Source of the DNA: Polaromonas sp. P2-4
GTDB lineage: Bacteria > Pseudomonadota > Gammaproteobacteria > Burkholderiales > Burkholderiaceae_C
Reading direction: 5' to 3'
Assembly (NCBI GenBank): GCA_024703855.1
Contig: CP087965.1
Coordinates: 1,496,001-1,560,000, forward strand
DNA length: 64,000 nt
In this document: positions 52,264 to 60,842 of the stretch, one piece after another
Numbering within the stretch: position 1 is the first letter of the stretch
How the letters are laid out: each line of letters opens with the position of its first letter
Program-made: the position numbers and the translations under genes
Notes under the pieces: model-generated
The model's database searches: none
The model's input: only the letters and a program-made list of their open reading frames with translations
Told to the model about the DNA's origin: nothing

Positions 52264-53136
52264 GAGCGGCTAACAAAACGCATGCAATGTGCGAACGCAG
52301 ATGACGCAGCAAGCCAAAGACAGCAAAGCCAAGTGAATATCGATGCGACGTTCAAAGCGGATGCGCAGCTTGCCGAAGGCGGCCAGCCACGCATGCGTGC
52401 GCTCGACCACCCAGCGGTGGCGACCGAGCCGGTCGCTGCGCTCGATGCCTTTGCGGGCGATGCGGTCCTTGATGCCCCTGCGCTTGAGATGCGCGCGGCA
52501 GCGCGGATAGTCGTAGCCCTTGTCGGCGTGCAGTTTGGCAGGCCATCGCAAAGGCCTGCCGCGCTTGCCGCGCACCAGTGGCAACGCATCCACCAACTGC
52601 TCGAAGACCACCGAATCATGGCGATTGGCCCCGGTGACGCAGAACATTAGCGGGATGCCCTGGCGATCTGTGATGAGGTGGCGTTTGCTGCCAAGTTTGC
52701 CTCGGTCCGTGGGGTTGGGACCTGTATGCGGGCCCCCCGGAGGCTGGGCACGCTGGCTCCATCCAGGCTGGCACGGCTGAGATCGAGCTGGTCGGCACCA
52801 CGCAGCTCGGCCAGCAATACCCGATGCAGGCGATGCCATGCACCCGCCGCCTGCCAGTCGCGCAGTCTGCGCCAGCAGGTCATGCCGCTGCCAAAACCAA
52901 GTTCCTGGGGAAGTTCTTCCCACGGGATGCCCGTGCGCAGCACGAAGAGAATGCCATTGAGCGCCAACTCGTCATCCAGTCGCGGCCTGCCACCTTTGGG
53001 CGAAGGCTGCGCCACAGGCAGTAGTGGCTTGATCTTCTCGAAAAGCGCTGCGCTGATTTCCTTGTTCTTATTTTTTGCCATGCCTCGTCAAACGCATCCG
53101 GCGCAATTGGCGATGACATCGTTTTGTTAGCCGCTC
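52264..53136 (-). mobile_element. Complete IS5 family (IS427 group) insertion sequence, 873 bp
   Basis: Bounded by perfect 16-bp inverted repeats GAGCGGCTAACAAAAC (52264-52279) and its complement (53121-53136). The target duplication TAA lies at 52261-52263 and 53137-53139, the TNA type used by the IS427 group. The transposase is on the minus strand and reads toward the giant gene. The truncated copy at 1496-2251 is in the same orientation, so the two are direct repeats flanking about 50 kb. Confidence 0.9.
52270..53081 (-). CDS. IS5/IS427 transposase, two overlapping frames joined by -1 frameshifting
   Basis: The first frame runs 53081-52647 (144 codons, MAKNKNKEISAALFEKIKPL) and holds the N-terminal insertion domain and the first catalytic Asp (SLDGAS). 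The second frame ends at 52270 and supplies GPHTGPNPTDRGKLGSKRH, the second Asp (HADKGYD) and the Glu (VERTHAWL), completing DDE. The frames overlap at a run of six G on the coding strand (52738-52733), where a -1 slip gives SLRG-GPHTGPNP. The same arrangement in both IS copies shows it is the natural state of the element and not decay. The fused product is about 270 residues, the usual size. Confidence 0.85.
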
Positions 53137-53176
53137 TAAAGGCAATGGAATTTTCATGAGGGCCTGAATCGGCCAA

Positions 53177-54010
53177 CGGACTAAACCGCTCTCGCGGTAG
53201 TCTGCGAGCCAGCGCGTGTGGTTGACGAAGATGGCGAACGTGCCGATGTTGTGAGCCGAGGCAATTGGCCTCGCTCACGACAGGAGTACCGCCATGAACG
53301 CACCCAGTCAGACCGTCTCGCCCTTGCGCCAACGCATGATCGAGGACATGCGAATGCGCAAGCTCTCGCCCAAGACGCAAACCACCTACATCCGAGCTGT
53401 CCGCCGATTTGCCGGGTATCTTGGGCGATCCCCGGACACCGCCAGCGTCGAGGACCTGCGGGGATTTCAACTGCATCTGGTGGACCACGGCACCTCTCCA
53501 ATCACGCTCAACGCCACCATCACGGGGCTGAAGTTCTTCTTCGATGTCACCCTCGATCGTGCCGACGCCATGGCCAGGATGCAACCGGTGCGTGTGCCCC
53601 GCACGCTGCCCGTCGTCTTGAGCCGCGAGGAGGTCGCCCGCCTGATTGCGGCGGCGGCCAACTTGAAGCACCAGACGGCACTGTCGGTCGCTTACGGCAC
53701 GGGACTGCGCGCCAGTGAAGTCGTCGCGCTCAAGGTTGGGGACATCGACAGCCAGCGCATGACCCTGCGCGTCGAGCAGGGTAAAGGCAGCAGGGACCGC
53801 TACGCGATGCTTTCACCCGTGCTGCTGGAGCGCCTGCGGGTCTGGTGGCGTGTGGCCCGTGCCCAAGGCAAGATGCTGCCGGGCGGCTGGCTATTCCCCG
53901 GCATGAACCCGGTGGACCCGCTGACCGCACGCCAGCTCAACCGCGCCGTTCACGATGCCGCCGAGGCGGCCAGGATCGACAAACATGTCTCGATGCACAC
54001 GCTGCGCCAC
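53177..54010 (+). repeat. Left arm of an 834-bp inverted repeat (IS91-type end plus integrase)
   Basis: The stretch starting GGACTAAACCGCTCTCGCGG and running through the integrase to the codon for the second H of HTLRH recurs inverted at 60843-61677. The arms differ at scattered bases, giving about ten amino-acid differences, so they are two related copies and not one fresh duplication. The outer end resembles IS91-family element ends. Confidence 0.8.
53294..54010 (+). pseudogene. IS91-associated tyrosine integrase, cut at the HxxR box (copy 1)
   Basis: Starts MNAPSQTVSPLRQRMIEDMR behind an AGGAG site. The SAM-like domain and the first catalytic Arg (TGLRASEVVALKVG) are intact. The coding sequence continues to MHTLRH, the HxxR box, where RIT element 1 begins at the base after CGCCAC. 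The last about 70 residues, with the second His and the Tyr nucleophile, are missing, so the protein cannot cleave DNA by the family mechanism. The open frame reads a short way into the element (YPVSGNMPSD) before stopping at 54133. No IS91 transposase gene is present in the window. Confidence 0.85.
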
Positions 54011-54059
54011 TATCCCGTGTCCGGGAATATGCCGAGTGATGTCGGGGGAAGCCCATGCT
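54011..54059. repeat. RIT element 1 left terminal inverted repeat
   Basis: TATCCCGTGTCCGGGAATAT followed by GCCGAGTGATGTCGGGGGA. It matches the complement of the right end with three or four mismatches and one gap. The AATATGCCGA core recurs near 60750, inside the right end. Confidence 0.75.
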
Positions 54060-54135
54060 CCAGGTGTCAGTTGACGCATTTCACCCGGCATAGTTTCATC
54101 ACCAGCCACGCTTTGTGGTGCGACTGGAGATGATG

Positions 54136-55366
54136 ATGACTCAGACATTCGGGGACCCGCGCCGTCAAGCGCACAAGGGTTCCCTTTTAGCGTCCGTTCC
54201 GGTGTTTGTCGAACAGATGCAGGCCAAAGGGTACGCAGCGGCCTCGGTGAAGATATCGATTCGGCCGGTCAAGCACTTCGCGGCCTGGCTCGATCAGCGC
54301 GGGGTCGAGAGCCACAGCCTTTCGGCAAAGGACGTAGCTGACTACCTCGGTGATCGTTGGCTTCAACGACGCCGCCGACGCGGCGACGCTTTCACTCTTC
54401 ATGCGTTCGCCCGGCTCGTTGCGCCCGATGGGTACAAAGCAAGCTCCGAGCAGGAGGTTGCGATTACGCCAGCTCGTCGCGTTCGACTGGAATTCGAGCA
54501 GTATCTGTTGCGCGAACGCGGGCTCGCCGCTGCGTCGATTCGCTTATACGGCGATTCGGTCGAGCGCTTTCTTGAGAGCGCCTTTGGCGACGCAGAGGTT
54601 TGGCTCGATCAACTCACTGCGCCTGATGTCATTCGCTTCGTGCAGGCCGATGCGGCGCGCTTGCGCCATCCAAAGCGGGCCCAAGTCATGACTACGGCTT
54701 TACGCTCGTTCCTGCAGTATGGGCGCTACTGCGGCGAGATCGTCGTCGACTTGCATAGCTGCGTGCCGACGGTGGCGAACTGGTCGTTGGCCGGGATTCC
54801 CAAGACGATATCGCCCTCACAGGTGCAAAGCTTGCTTAACGGGTGTGACCAACAAAGTGCCTCTGGTCGTCGTGACTATGCGATGCTGCTGTTGATTTCA
54901 CGACTCGGACTGCGTGCCAGCGAAGTGGTCGAGTTGACGCTCGATGACCTCGATTGGACCGAAGGCACCATTCGCATCCGAGGTCCGGCCCGCCGTGTCG
55001 ATTGTTTGCCGCTGCCTGCTGATGTCGGGGCGGCCTTGGTTGACTACTTGCGCCATGGGCGCCCCGCGTGCGCCTCACGCAACGTGTTTATCCGATCTCG
55101 CGCACCCCAGCGCACTGCTTGGCCCGAGTGCCGTCAGTTGCATAGTGTTTCGTGCCTTGCGCCGCGCTGGAATCGATTCGCCCACGAAAGGGGCACACCT
55201 GCTGCGCCATTCGCTGGCGACTCAGATGCTCGGTGGTGGTGCCTCGCTCGGCGAGATCGCAGAGATCTTGCGTCATCGCAATCCGCAAACCACCACGATC
55301 TACGCCAAGGTCGATTTGGTGTCCTTGCATACATTGGCACTTCCTTGGCCAGGAGGTGTCCAATGA
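54136..55366 (+). pseudogene. ritA: RIT element 1 first tyrosine recombinase, one frameshift
   Basis: The start at 54136 (MTQTFGDPRRQ) has GGAG six bases upstream; GTG at 54115 and other ATGs at 54130 and 54133 are alternatives. About 410 residues when joined: N-terminal extension, SAM-like domain (VRLEFEQYLLRERGLAAASI) and catalytic domain with LGLRASEVVELTLDDLDW (Arg I), HLLRHSLATQML (HxxR) and LRHRNPQTTTIYAKVDL (second box and Tyr). The frame changes at about 55105, at IRSRAP. The stop overlaps the ritB start (ATGA), and ends LALPWPGGVQ like ritA of element 2. The second box has R before H (LRH) where LGH is usual. Confidence 0.8.
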
Positions 55367-56295
55367 AGCCACTGACCAAAGCAATCCAGGATTATCTGGC
55401 GTTGCGACGAAACCTGGGGTTCAAGCTTCGCGATGCTGGCTTGGTGCTGGCGAAGTTCGCATCCTTCATGGAACAGCGGAATGCCGAATGCATCACCACG
55501 CAACTGGCACTGGACTGGGCGCAGCAGCCAAGCGATGTGCAACCAGCACTTTGGGCACAGCGCCTGAGCTACGTGCGATGTTTCGCGCGCCATCACATCG
55601 CCAGTGATCCGAAGACCGAGGTCCCGCCGCCCGGATTACTGCCGTTTCGTGCGGCACGTGCCCATCCCTACCTCTATTCGATCGAGGAGGTCCAGCGCCT
55701 GCTCGAAGCTGCGCTGCAACTCTCACCCAGCATGGAATTGAGACGATGGACATTCCACGCGCTGCTGGGTCTGTTGAGCGTGGCAGGTCTGCGCGTGGGT
55801 GAGGCGCTGCGGTTGAAGCTCGACGATGTTGATCTCGACAACGGTGTGCTCACGGTGCGTGGCACCAAATTCGGCAAATCCCGATTGGTGCCGATCCACG
55901 CCTCAACCCGGGACGTCCTGGCAAGCTATCGGACGCGCCGTGCCCGCCTTCTGAATGACTGCGTTGCCGTTCATTTCTTTGTGACCAGAACGGGCCATCA
56001 ACTCGACGGCGGTGACGTGCGTCGCACTTTCTACCACTTGTCACGCCAAGTCGGATTGCGCGGGATGAATGACGGCCACGGACCGCGCCTGCACGACTTT
56101 CGGCATCGATTCGCCGTCGAGACCTTGCTGGGTTGGTACCGATCGGGTCAGGATGTCGAGCGCCGCTTGCCGGTGCTGTCGACTTACCTCGGTCATGTGC
56201 ATGTCAGCGATACCTACTGGTACCTCAGCGCCCACCCAGAGCTCATGACGCTGGCGATGAGCAGTCTGGAGCAGCGCTGGGAGGCACGACCATGA
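55363..56295 (+). CDS. ritB: RIT element 1 second tyrosine recombinase
   Basis: 310 residues starting MKPLTKAIQDYLALRRNLGF behind a strong AGGAGG site. SAM-like domain to about residue 100, then the catalytic domain: VAGLRVGEALRLKLDDVDL (Arg I), RLHDFRHRFAVETL (HxxR), YLGHVHVSDTYWYLS (second His and Tyr). All catalytic positions are present, so it is predicted active. It overlaps ritA and ritC by 4 bp each, giving coupled synthesis of the three recombinases. The open frame extends further upstream only because ritA has lost its frame. Confidence 0.9.
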   Translation: MKPLTKAIQDYLALRRNLGFKLRDAGLVLAKFASFMEQRNAECITTQLALDWAQQPSDVQPALWAQRLSYVRCFARHHIASDPKTEVPPPGLLPFRAARAHPYLYSIEEVQRLLEAALQLSPSMELRRWTFHALLGLLSVAGLRVGEALRLKLDDVDLDNGVLTVRGTKFGKSRLVPIHASTRDVLASYRTRRARLLNDCVAVHFFVTRTGHQLDGGDVRRTFYHLSRQVGLRGMNDGHGPRLHDFRHRFAVETLLGWYRSGQDVERRLPVLSTYLGHVHVSDTYWYLSAHPELMTLAMSSLEQRWEARP

Positions 56296-57077
56296 CCACG
56301 CCCAGTTTCCCCTCGCTCCTGCAAGGCTTCTTCACCCGTCGGCTGATGCAGCAACGCCAGGCCAGTCCCCACACCATCGCTTCATACCGGGACAGCTTTC
56401 GACTGCTTTTGCAATTCGCGCAAAAACAGCTCGGCGTTGCGCCGCAGAAGTTGACCTTCGAGCAGGTCGACGCACCCTTGATCGCCGCCTTCCTTGAAGA
56501 CATGCAGACCAGCCGCGGCATCGGCACCGCCAGCCGAAACCTGCGGCTGACGGCCATTCGCTCGTTCTTTCGGCATGCGTCTTTCGAGATGCCAACCCAT
56601 GCGGCGCAAATTCAGCGGGTGCTGGCCATCCCGAACAAGCGCTCCACCCGCACCCAGATCGGGTTTCTCACCAGAGAGGAAGTCGACGCACTTCTGCGTG
56701 CCCCGGACCTGAGCAGTCGCCCGGGTCGGCGTGACCACGCGCTCATGCTGCTTGCAGTTCAGACTGGATTGCGCCTGTCGGAGATCACTGGCTTGTGTCG
56801 CCGTAACGTTTGTCTGGCCACGGGAGCCCATGTGCGTGTCGTTGGCAAGGGCCGCAAGGAACGATCGACGCCGCTGACCAAGGCCACGGCTGGCGTCCTG
56901 CGCGCCTGGTTGCGTGAGATCAAAACCAGCGATGATGCCATCGTCTTTCCCAGTGCGAGAGGTGTTCGCCTGAGTGCCGATGGTGTGCAGTATCTTCTGG
57001 CAAAGCACGTTGCACATGCCAGCCAAAACTGTACATCATTGGGGAAAAAGCATGTGACTGCGCACGTGTTGCGCCAC
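56292..57077 (+). pseudogene. ritC: RIT element 1 third tyrosine recombinase, 5' part, interrupted
   Basis: Starts MTTPSFPSLLQGFFTRRLMQ in a 4-bp overlap with ritB. It encodes the DNA-binding domain and the catalytic domain up to TAHVLRH (codon 262), including TGLRLSEITGL (Arg I). RIT element 2 begins at the very next base, so the open frame ends in element sequence (YLPFLTMSCNL). The missing 71 codons are found at 60528-60740, where the residues continue as HTTAMELLQAG. Confidence 0.9.
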
Positions 57078-57124
57078 TATCTACCCTTTCTGACTATGTC
57101 TTGTAATTTGAGCGCGTCGGCAGG

Positions 57125-57153
57125 CACGACGGGAACTTGCTGGTCCCGTCGTG
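57125..57153. repeat. Stem-loop downstream of ritC in RIT element 2
   Basis: CACGACGGGA (57125-57134) pairs perfectly with TCCCGTCGTG (57144-57153) around a 9-base loop. There is no T-run, so it is either a recombination feature of the element end or a weak terminator for the rit operon. Confidence 0.5.
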
Positions 57154-57192
57154 TCGCGAGCCGGTCAATCACTCGACATAGTTTTCCGGGTG

Positions 57193-58191
57193 CTACAGAC
57201 TGTTGAGGAAATCCAAGAGCTGGTCACTGGGTTGATATCGGCCAGGTCTGCCGTGCAGTGGTGTCGTTTTCGCGAGCGCCTGTTCCTTCATGGCGAGCGA
57301 TGCGTCGAGATATATCTGGGTAGTTTCAACGCTCTCATGTCCGAGCCACAACGCGATCACGGAACGTTCCACGCCTGACTGGAGAAGGTCCATGGCCATG
57401 GTGTGTCTCAAGCGGTGAACGGTGACACGCTTTTCTTGCAACGAAGGGCAGTCCTTGGAGGCAGTCATACGATGCTTGTTCAGCAGGTATTGCACGCCAT
57501 GAACGCTGAGACGTTCACCTTTGGCGCTGGGAAACAACACCTGATCATCACCGCGTTGCCGCTCTCGCAGCCACGCTTTTAGGACGGCAAGTGTGGGCTT
57601 GGCAATTGGTGTGCAGCGTTCCTTGCGGCCCTTGCCGATCACCCGCACGTGAGCGCCGGCGCCGAGGATGAGATCCTCGCGTTTGAGCGCGGTCATCTCG
57701 GATAAGCGCAGACCGGTTTGTACTGCTACCAGGAGAAAGGCGTGATCACGCCGGCCAGACCAGGTGCGCTGATCTGGAGCGAGCAGCAATGCGTCGACTT
57801 CGGGACGGGTTAGAAACGGGATCAAAGTCCGCGTGAAGCGCTTGCTGGGTATGGCGAGCACCCGCTGAATCTGTGCGGAGTTTGCTGGTGCCTCGAAGGC
57901 TGCGTAGCTAAAGAAGGAATGGATCGCGGTGAGGCGCAGATTGCGGCTGCGAACGCTTATGCCCTGGCGCTTCTCCAGGTCGTCCAGGAACGCTACGATC
58001 AAGGGGGCGTCGATCTCCTCGAAACTCAGGCGTGACGGCAGCTTATGCAGTCGCTTTTGAATGAACTTCAGGAATTGACGGAACGTGTCGCGATAGGAAC
58101 TGATGGTATGCGGGCTGGCCTGGCGCTGCTGCATCAGGCGCTGGGTAAAGAAGCGCTCCAGCAGCGCAGCGAAGCTGGTGGGATTGATCAT
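57193..58191 (-). CDS. ritC: RIT element 2 third tyrosine recombinase
   Basis: 332 residues starting MINPTSFAALLERFFTQRLM at 58191, in an ATGA overlap with ritB; the longer frame to 58266 lies inside ritB. Catalytic positions are complete: TGLRLSEMTALKRED (Arg I), VHRLRHTMAMDLL (HxxR), LGHESVETTQIYLDA (His and Tyr). It is a close relative of ritC of element 1 and of the gene at 111-1113, and its own HxxR box is uninterrupted. Predicted active. Confidence 0.9.
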   Translation of the reverse strand: MINPTSFAALLERFFTQRLMQQRQASPHTISSYRDTFRQFLKFIQKRLHKLPSRLSFEEIDAPLIVAFLDDLEKRQGISVRSRNLRLTAIHSFFSYAAFEAPANSAQIQRVLAIPSKRFTRTLIPFLTRPEVDALLLAPDQRTWSGRRDHAFLLVAVQTGLRLSEMTALKREDLILGAGAHVRVIGKGRKERCTPIAKPTLAVLKAWLRERQRGDDQVLFPSAKGERLSVHGVQYLLNKHRMTASKDCPSLQEKRVTVHRLRHTMAMDLLQSGVERSVIALWLGHESVETTQIYLDASLAMKEQALAKTTPLHGRPGRYQPSDQLLDFLNSL

Positions 58192-59132
58192 GGCCTGTCC
58201 TCCCAGCAACGCTCGAGCCGGCGCATTGCCTCGCGCATTAGCTCCGGCGAGCCGCTCAGGTACCACTGCGTATCTTCGACGTGCACATGGCCGAGATATG
58301 CCGACAAGATTGGCAGGAGGCGCTCCGGGTCCTGGTCGGACCTATACCAGTGCACGAGTGTGTTGGTTGCGAATCGATGTCTCATATCATGCAGACGTGG
58401 TCCGTGATGGTCGGACGCGCCGCGCAGGCCGATCTGCCGAGACAACGCATAGAAAGTACGATGGATATCTCCGCCATCCAAACGATTGCCCCAGCTGGAG
58501 ACGAATAGGTAGGAGGACACCGGACGTTCCGCCCAATGGCGGTTGCGTCTGGCGATGTAATCGGCGAGCACTTTGCAGGTCGAGACATGCAATGGCACGA
58601 GGCGATCTTTGCCGAGCTTGGCGCTGCGGATGGTCAACATAGCTGCCTTCAGATCGACATCTTGAAGCTCGAGGTTGCATGCTTCGCCGAGGCGCAGGCC
58701 TGAGACGCTCAGTAGCCCGAATAGGCAGTAGAAGACCCAAGGCCTCAGCTCGCCGCGTTTGTAGCGGTAGGGCATATCGAGAGCAGCACGCAGTAAGCGG
58801 CGGATCTCATCATCCGAGTACAGATACGGTCGCGCCCGCTTCGGTTGGAATGGCAACAAACCTTGCGGTGGAATCTGCGTTCGCGGATCGGTCGCACTGC
58901 GATAGCGCGCAAAGCCGCGCACGAAGCTCAGCCGTTGTGCCCAGTGCGCCGGTTGAACGTTCGCAGGCTGTTGCGCCCAGGCGAGGGCCAATGCCTGGGT
59001 GATGTAGGACGCGCGGCGCTGCTGCATGAACGCGGCGAAATCGAGCAAATACTTGCCAGCCTCCCGGAGCTTGAATCCCAGATCCCGCCGCATACTTAGA
59101 TACTCCTGAATGGCCTGCCGAAGTGTGTTCAT
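58188..59132 (-). CDS. ritB: RIT element 2 second tyrosine recombinase
   Basis: 314 residues starting MNTLRQAIQEYLSMRRDLGF at 59132, where ATG overlaps the ritA stop. Catalytic positions: VSGLRLGEACNLELQDVDL (Arg I), RLHDMRHRFATNTL (HxxR), YLGHVHVEDTQWYLSG (His and Tyr). The tail SPELMREAMRRLERCWEDRP parallels the other ritB proteins. Intact and predicted active. Confidence 0.9.
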   Translation of the reverse strand: MNTLRQAIQEYLSMRRDLGFKLREAGKYLLDFAAFMQQRRASYITQALALAWAQQPANVQPAHWAQRLSFVRGFARYRSATDPRTQIPPQGLLPFQPKRARPYLYSDDEIRRLLRAALDMPYRYKRGELRPWVFYCLFGLLSVSGLRLGEACNLELQDVDLKAAMLTIRSAKLGKDRLVPLHVSTCKVLADYIARRNRHWAERPVSSYLFVSSWGNRLDGGDIHRTFYALSRQIGLRGASDHHGPRLHDMRHRFATNTLVHWYRSDQDPERLLPILSAYLGHVHVEDTQWYLSGSPELMREAMRRLERCWEDRP

Positions 59133-60282
59133 TGCACACCTCCCGGCCACGGCAAGGCAAGCGTACGCAATGCCACGATATCGACCTTGGTATAGATCTT
59201 CGTGGTCTGTAGATGGCGATGGCCCAACACGTCGCCGATCTCGCTGAGCGAAGCGCCATTGCGCAACATCTCAGTGGCAAGTCCATGGCGGAACTGATGC
59301 GTACCAGTTGTTGGGGCATCAACGCCGGCGCGCTGGAGTGCATGCCGAACGATCGATCCAATGCCGCTGGCACCTTGAAAGCCGCGGACGGGCGCCTTCG
59401 CGCGCAGAAATAGGCAACGACTGGTGCTGTGCGGTCGCCCACGCTGCAGATACGCGGCGATCGCCTTGCCGACTTCCGGAGGCAGGGGTAGCCCGCTTCG
59501 ATGGCCACTCTTGCCGCACACGGTCAATCGCCCCACGCGCCAGTCAATATCATCGAGCTTGAGAGACGCAACTTCACCCGAACGCAGACCCAGTCGTGCG
59601 AGCAGGAGCAAGATGGCGTAGTCGCGACGTCCAATCGGCGTGCGCCGATCAATGCTGGCCAGCAACTGACGGACCTGATCTGGCGCAATCGCCCCGCGGG
59701 ATCGACGCCATCGACCAGTTGGGCACGATTGGCACGGCAGCTGCCAAATCCACAGCCACGTCACCGCAATAGCGGGCGTAGCTCAGGAAAGAACGCAGCG
59801 CACTCGTCATGAGCTTGGCTCGCCTCCGATGCAAGCGCGGCGCTTGGCACTGTACGAATCGCACAACATCGCCGGCACACAGGCGCGAGAGCATGACCGG
59901 TCCGTTGCCGAAACGGTGGCTGAGAAAATCGCGAATGAACGGCACGTAGTTGACGATCGTGGCCCTGGCCAATGCGCGTGCTTCAGCGCAGGTACCGCCT
60001 CGTATGCTTCTGCGCAGCGATCAATCGGGGTCAGCGGGCGTACGGCGATCTTCTCGGCGGGAACCAAGCCCTCGCGCCGCAAAAGTCAACGAAGTGCGTG
60101 AGCGCGGCAAAGTCGCCAGTGGCAGACCGCAGGCGTCGAGCGCGATATCGCAAATACCGCGCCGAATGTTCGGAGGTGACGCTTTGTAGCGTCACTCCTC
60201 CTTGTCCAAGCCATCGACTAAAACACGCAGCGATCAGAACCTGCCGATGAATCGAACTCACGGCATATCCGAGGGCATTCAA
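59129..60282 (-). pseudogene. ritA: RIT element 2 first tyrosine recombinase, three frame changes
   Basis: Joined sequence follows the RitA family from NALGYAVSSIHRQVLIAACF to LALPWPGGVQ. Frame changes occur at about 60085 (a T-run; VDF then LRREGLVPAEKIAV), about 59980 (EAYEAVPAL then RALARATIVNYV) and about 59697 (a G-run; SMASIPR then AIAPDQVRQLLAS). Catalytic boxes are readable in the last piece (59764-59129): LGLRSGEVASLKLDDIDW, HQFRHGLATEML, LGHRHLQTTKIYTKVD. The N-terminus may extend to about 60330, but another frame change would be needed. Either decayed, or intact with homopolymer errors; if decayed, element 2 is not autonomous. Confidence 0.8.
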
Positions 60283-60503
60283 CGAGTTGGCAAACGAGCC
60301 GATATAGGCCGCAAGCGGCCCTTCTGGCGTTCATGAAAGAACCACGTGGCTGCTGATGACGACGTTCATGGTGGACTCCTTGCCCCACACGGGGGCTGAT
60401 GGTAGGAGTCCAAGACTATGTCGATCCGGGGTTACGTATCTCTCGGAAACACACGGCCGTCAGCGAAGTACAAGACATAGTCAGAAAGGGTAGATAGTGC
60501 CTC

Positions 60504-60523
60504 CTATGTCTCCGGAGACATAG
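60504..60523. repeat. Perfect 20-bp palindrome at the right junction of RIT element 2
   Basis: CTATGTCTCC followed by its exact complement GGAGACATAG. The half-site CTATGTCT also occurs within the element's terminal repeat (GACTATGTCTTG), which suggests a recombinase-binding or crossover sequence. It lies between the terminal repeat and the resumed ritC of element 1 (CGTCAC at 60525-60530). Confidence 0.7.
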
Positions 60524-60527
60524 CCGT

Positions 60528-60740
60528 CACACGACAGCGATGGAGCTGCTGCAGGCTGGGGTGGAACGTAGCGTGATCGCCCTGTGGCTCGGACATGAGT
60601 CTATCGAGACGACGCAAATCTATCTCGATGCAAATCTGGAGATGAAGCAGGCAGCCCTGGACAAAGTTGAACCGCAGCCCGGGCGGGTGGGCCGCTTTCG
60701 ACCCGATGACCAGCTGCTCGCCTTTCTCAATGCGCTCTGA
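60528..60740 (+). pseudogene. ritC: RIT element 1 third tyrosine recombinase, 3' part
   Basis: Continues the gene interrupted at 57077: HTTAMELLQAGVERSVIALW, then LGHESIETTQIYLDANLEMK with the second catalytic His and the Tyr nucleophile, ending DDQLLAFLNAL. It aligns codon for codon with the end of ritC of element 2. An ATG at 60540 could start a 66-residue peptide, but there is no reason to think it functions alone. Confidence 0.85.
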
Positions 60741-60794
60741 AACCATGGAATATGCCGACTGCAAACCCTGCACGATGCTTCCGATTGCCCCTGC

Positions 60795-60842
60795 AGCACG
60801 GGCTCCCCCGACATCACTCGGCATATTTCTGGACACGGGATA
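60795..60842. repeat. RIT element 1 right terminal inverted repeat
   Basis: The complement reads TATCCCGTGTCCAGAAATAT then GCCGAGTGATGTCGGGGGA and is the partner of 54011-54059. It abuts the second truncated integrase at the complement of CGCCAC (60843-60848). Confidence 0.75.

Larger units (their letters stand above)
57078..60496 (-). mobile_element. RIT element 2, nested in ritC of RIT element 1
   Basis: 3.4-kb element with perfect 28-bp terminal inverted repeats: TATCTACCCTTTCTGACTAT then GTCTTGTA at 57078-57105, and the complement at 60469-60496. Its three recombinase genes are on the minus strand with ATGA overlaps. It sits directly after the CGCCAC codons of the HxxR box of element 1's ritC. 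On the right, 31 extra bases (60497-60527), including a perfect 20-bp palindrome, separate the repeat from the resumed host gene. Confidence 0.9.
54011..60842 (+). mobile_element. RIT element 1 (three tyrosine recombinases), interrupted by RIT element 2
   Basis: Imperfect terminal inverted repeats of about 48 bp begin TATCCCGTGTCC and include AATATGCCGAGTGATGTCGG (54011-54059 and the complement of 60795-60842). Inside are ritA, ritB and ritC on the plus strand with ATGA overlaps. Without the nested element it would be about 3.4 kb. Both ends abut the same codon of a tyrosine integrase gene, but of two different copies in opposite orientation. Confidence 0.8.

Noticed and set aside
52270..53081. 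Transposase of the complete IS called a pseudogene because it has two frames
   Set aside because: Both IS copies show the same overlap at a six-G run, as expected for programmed -1 frameshifting in this IS group.
60540..60740. Independent 66-codon recombinase-like gene
   Set aside because: It is the 3' end of ritC of RIT element 1, separated from its 5' part by RIT element 2.
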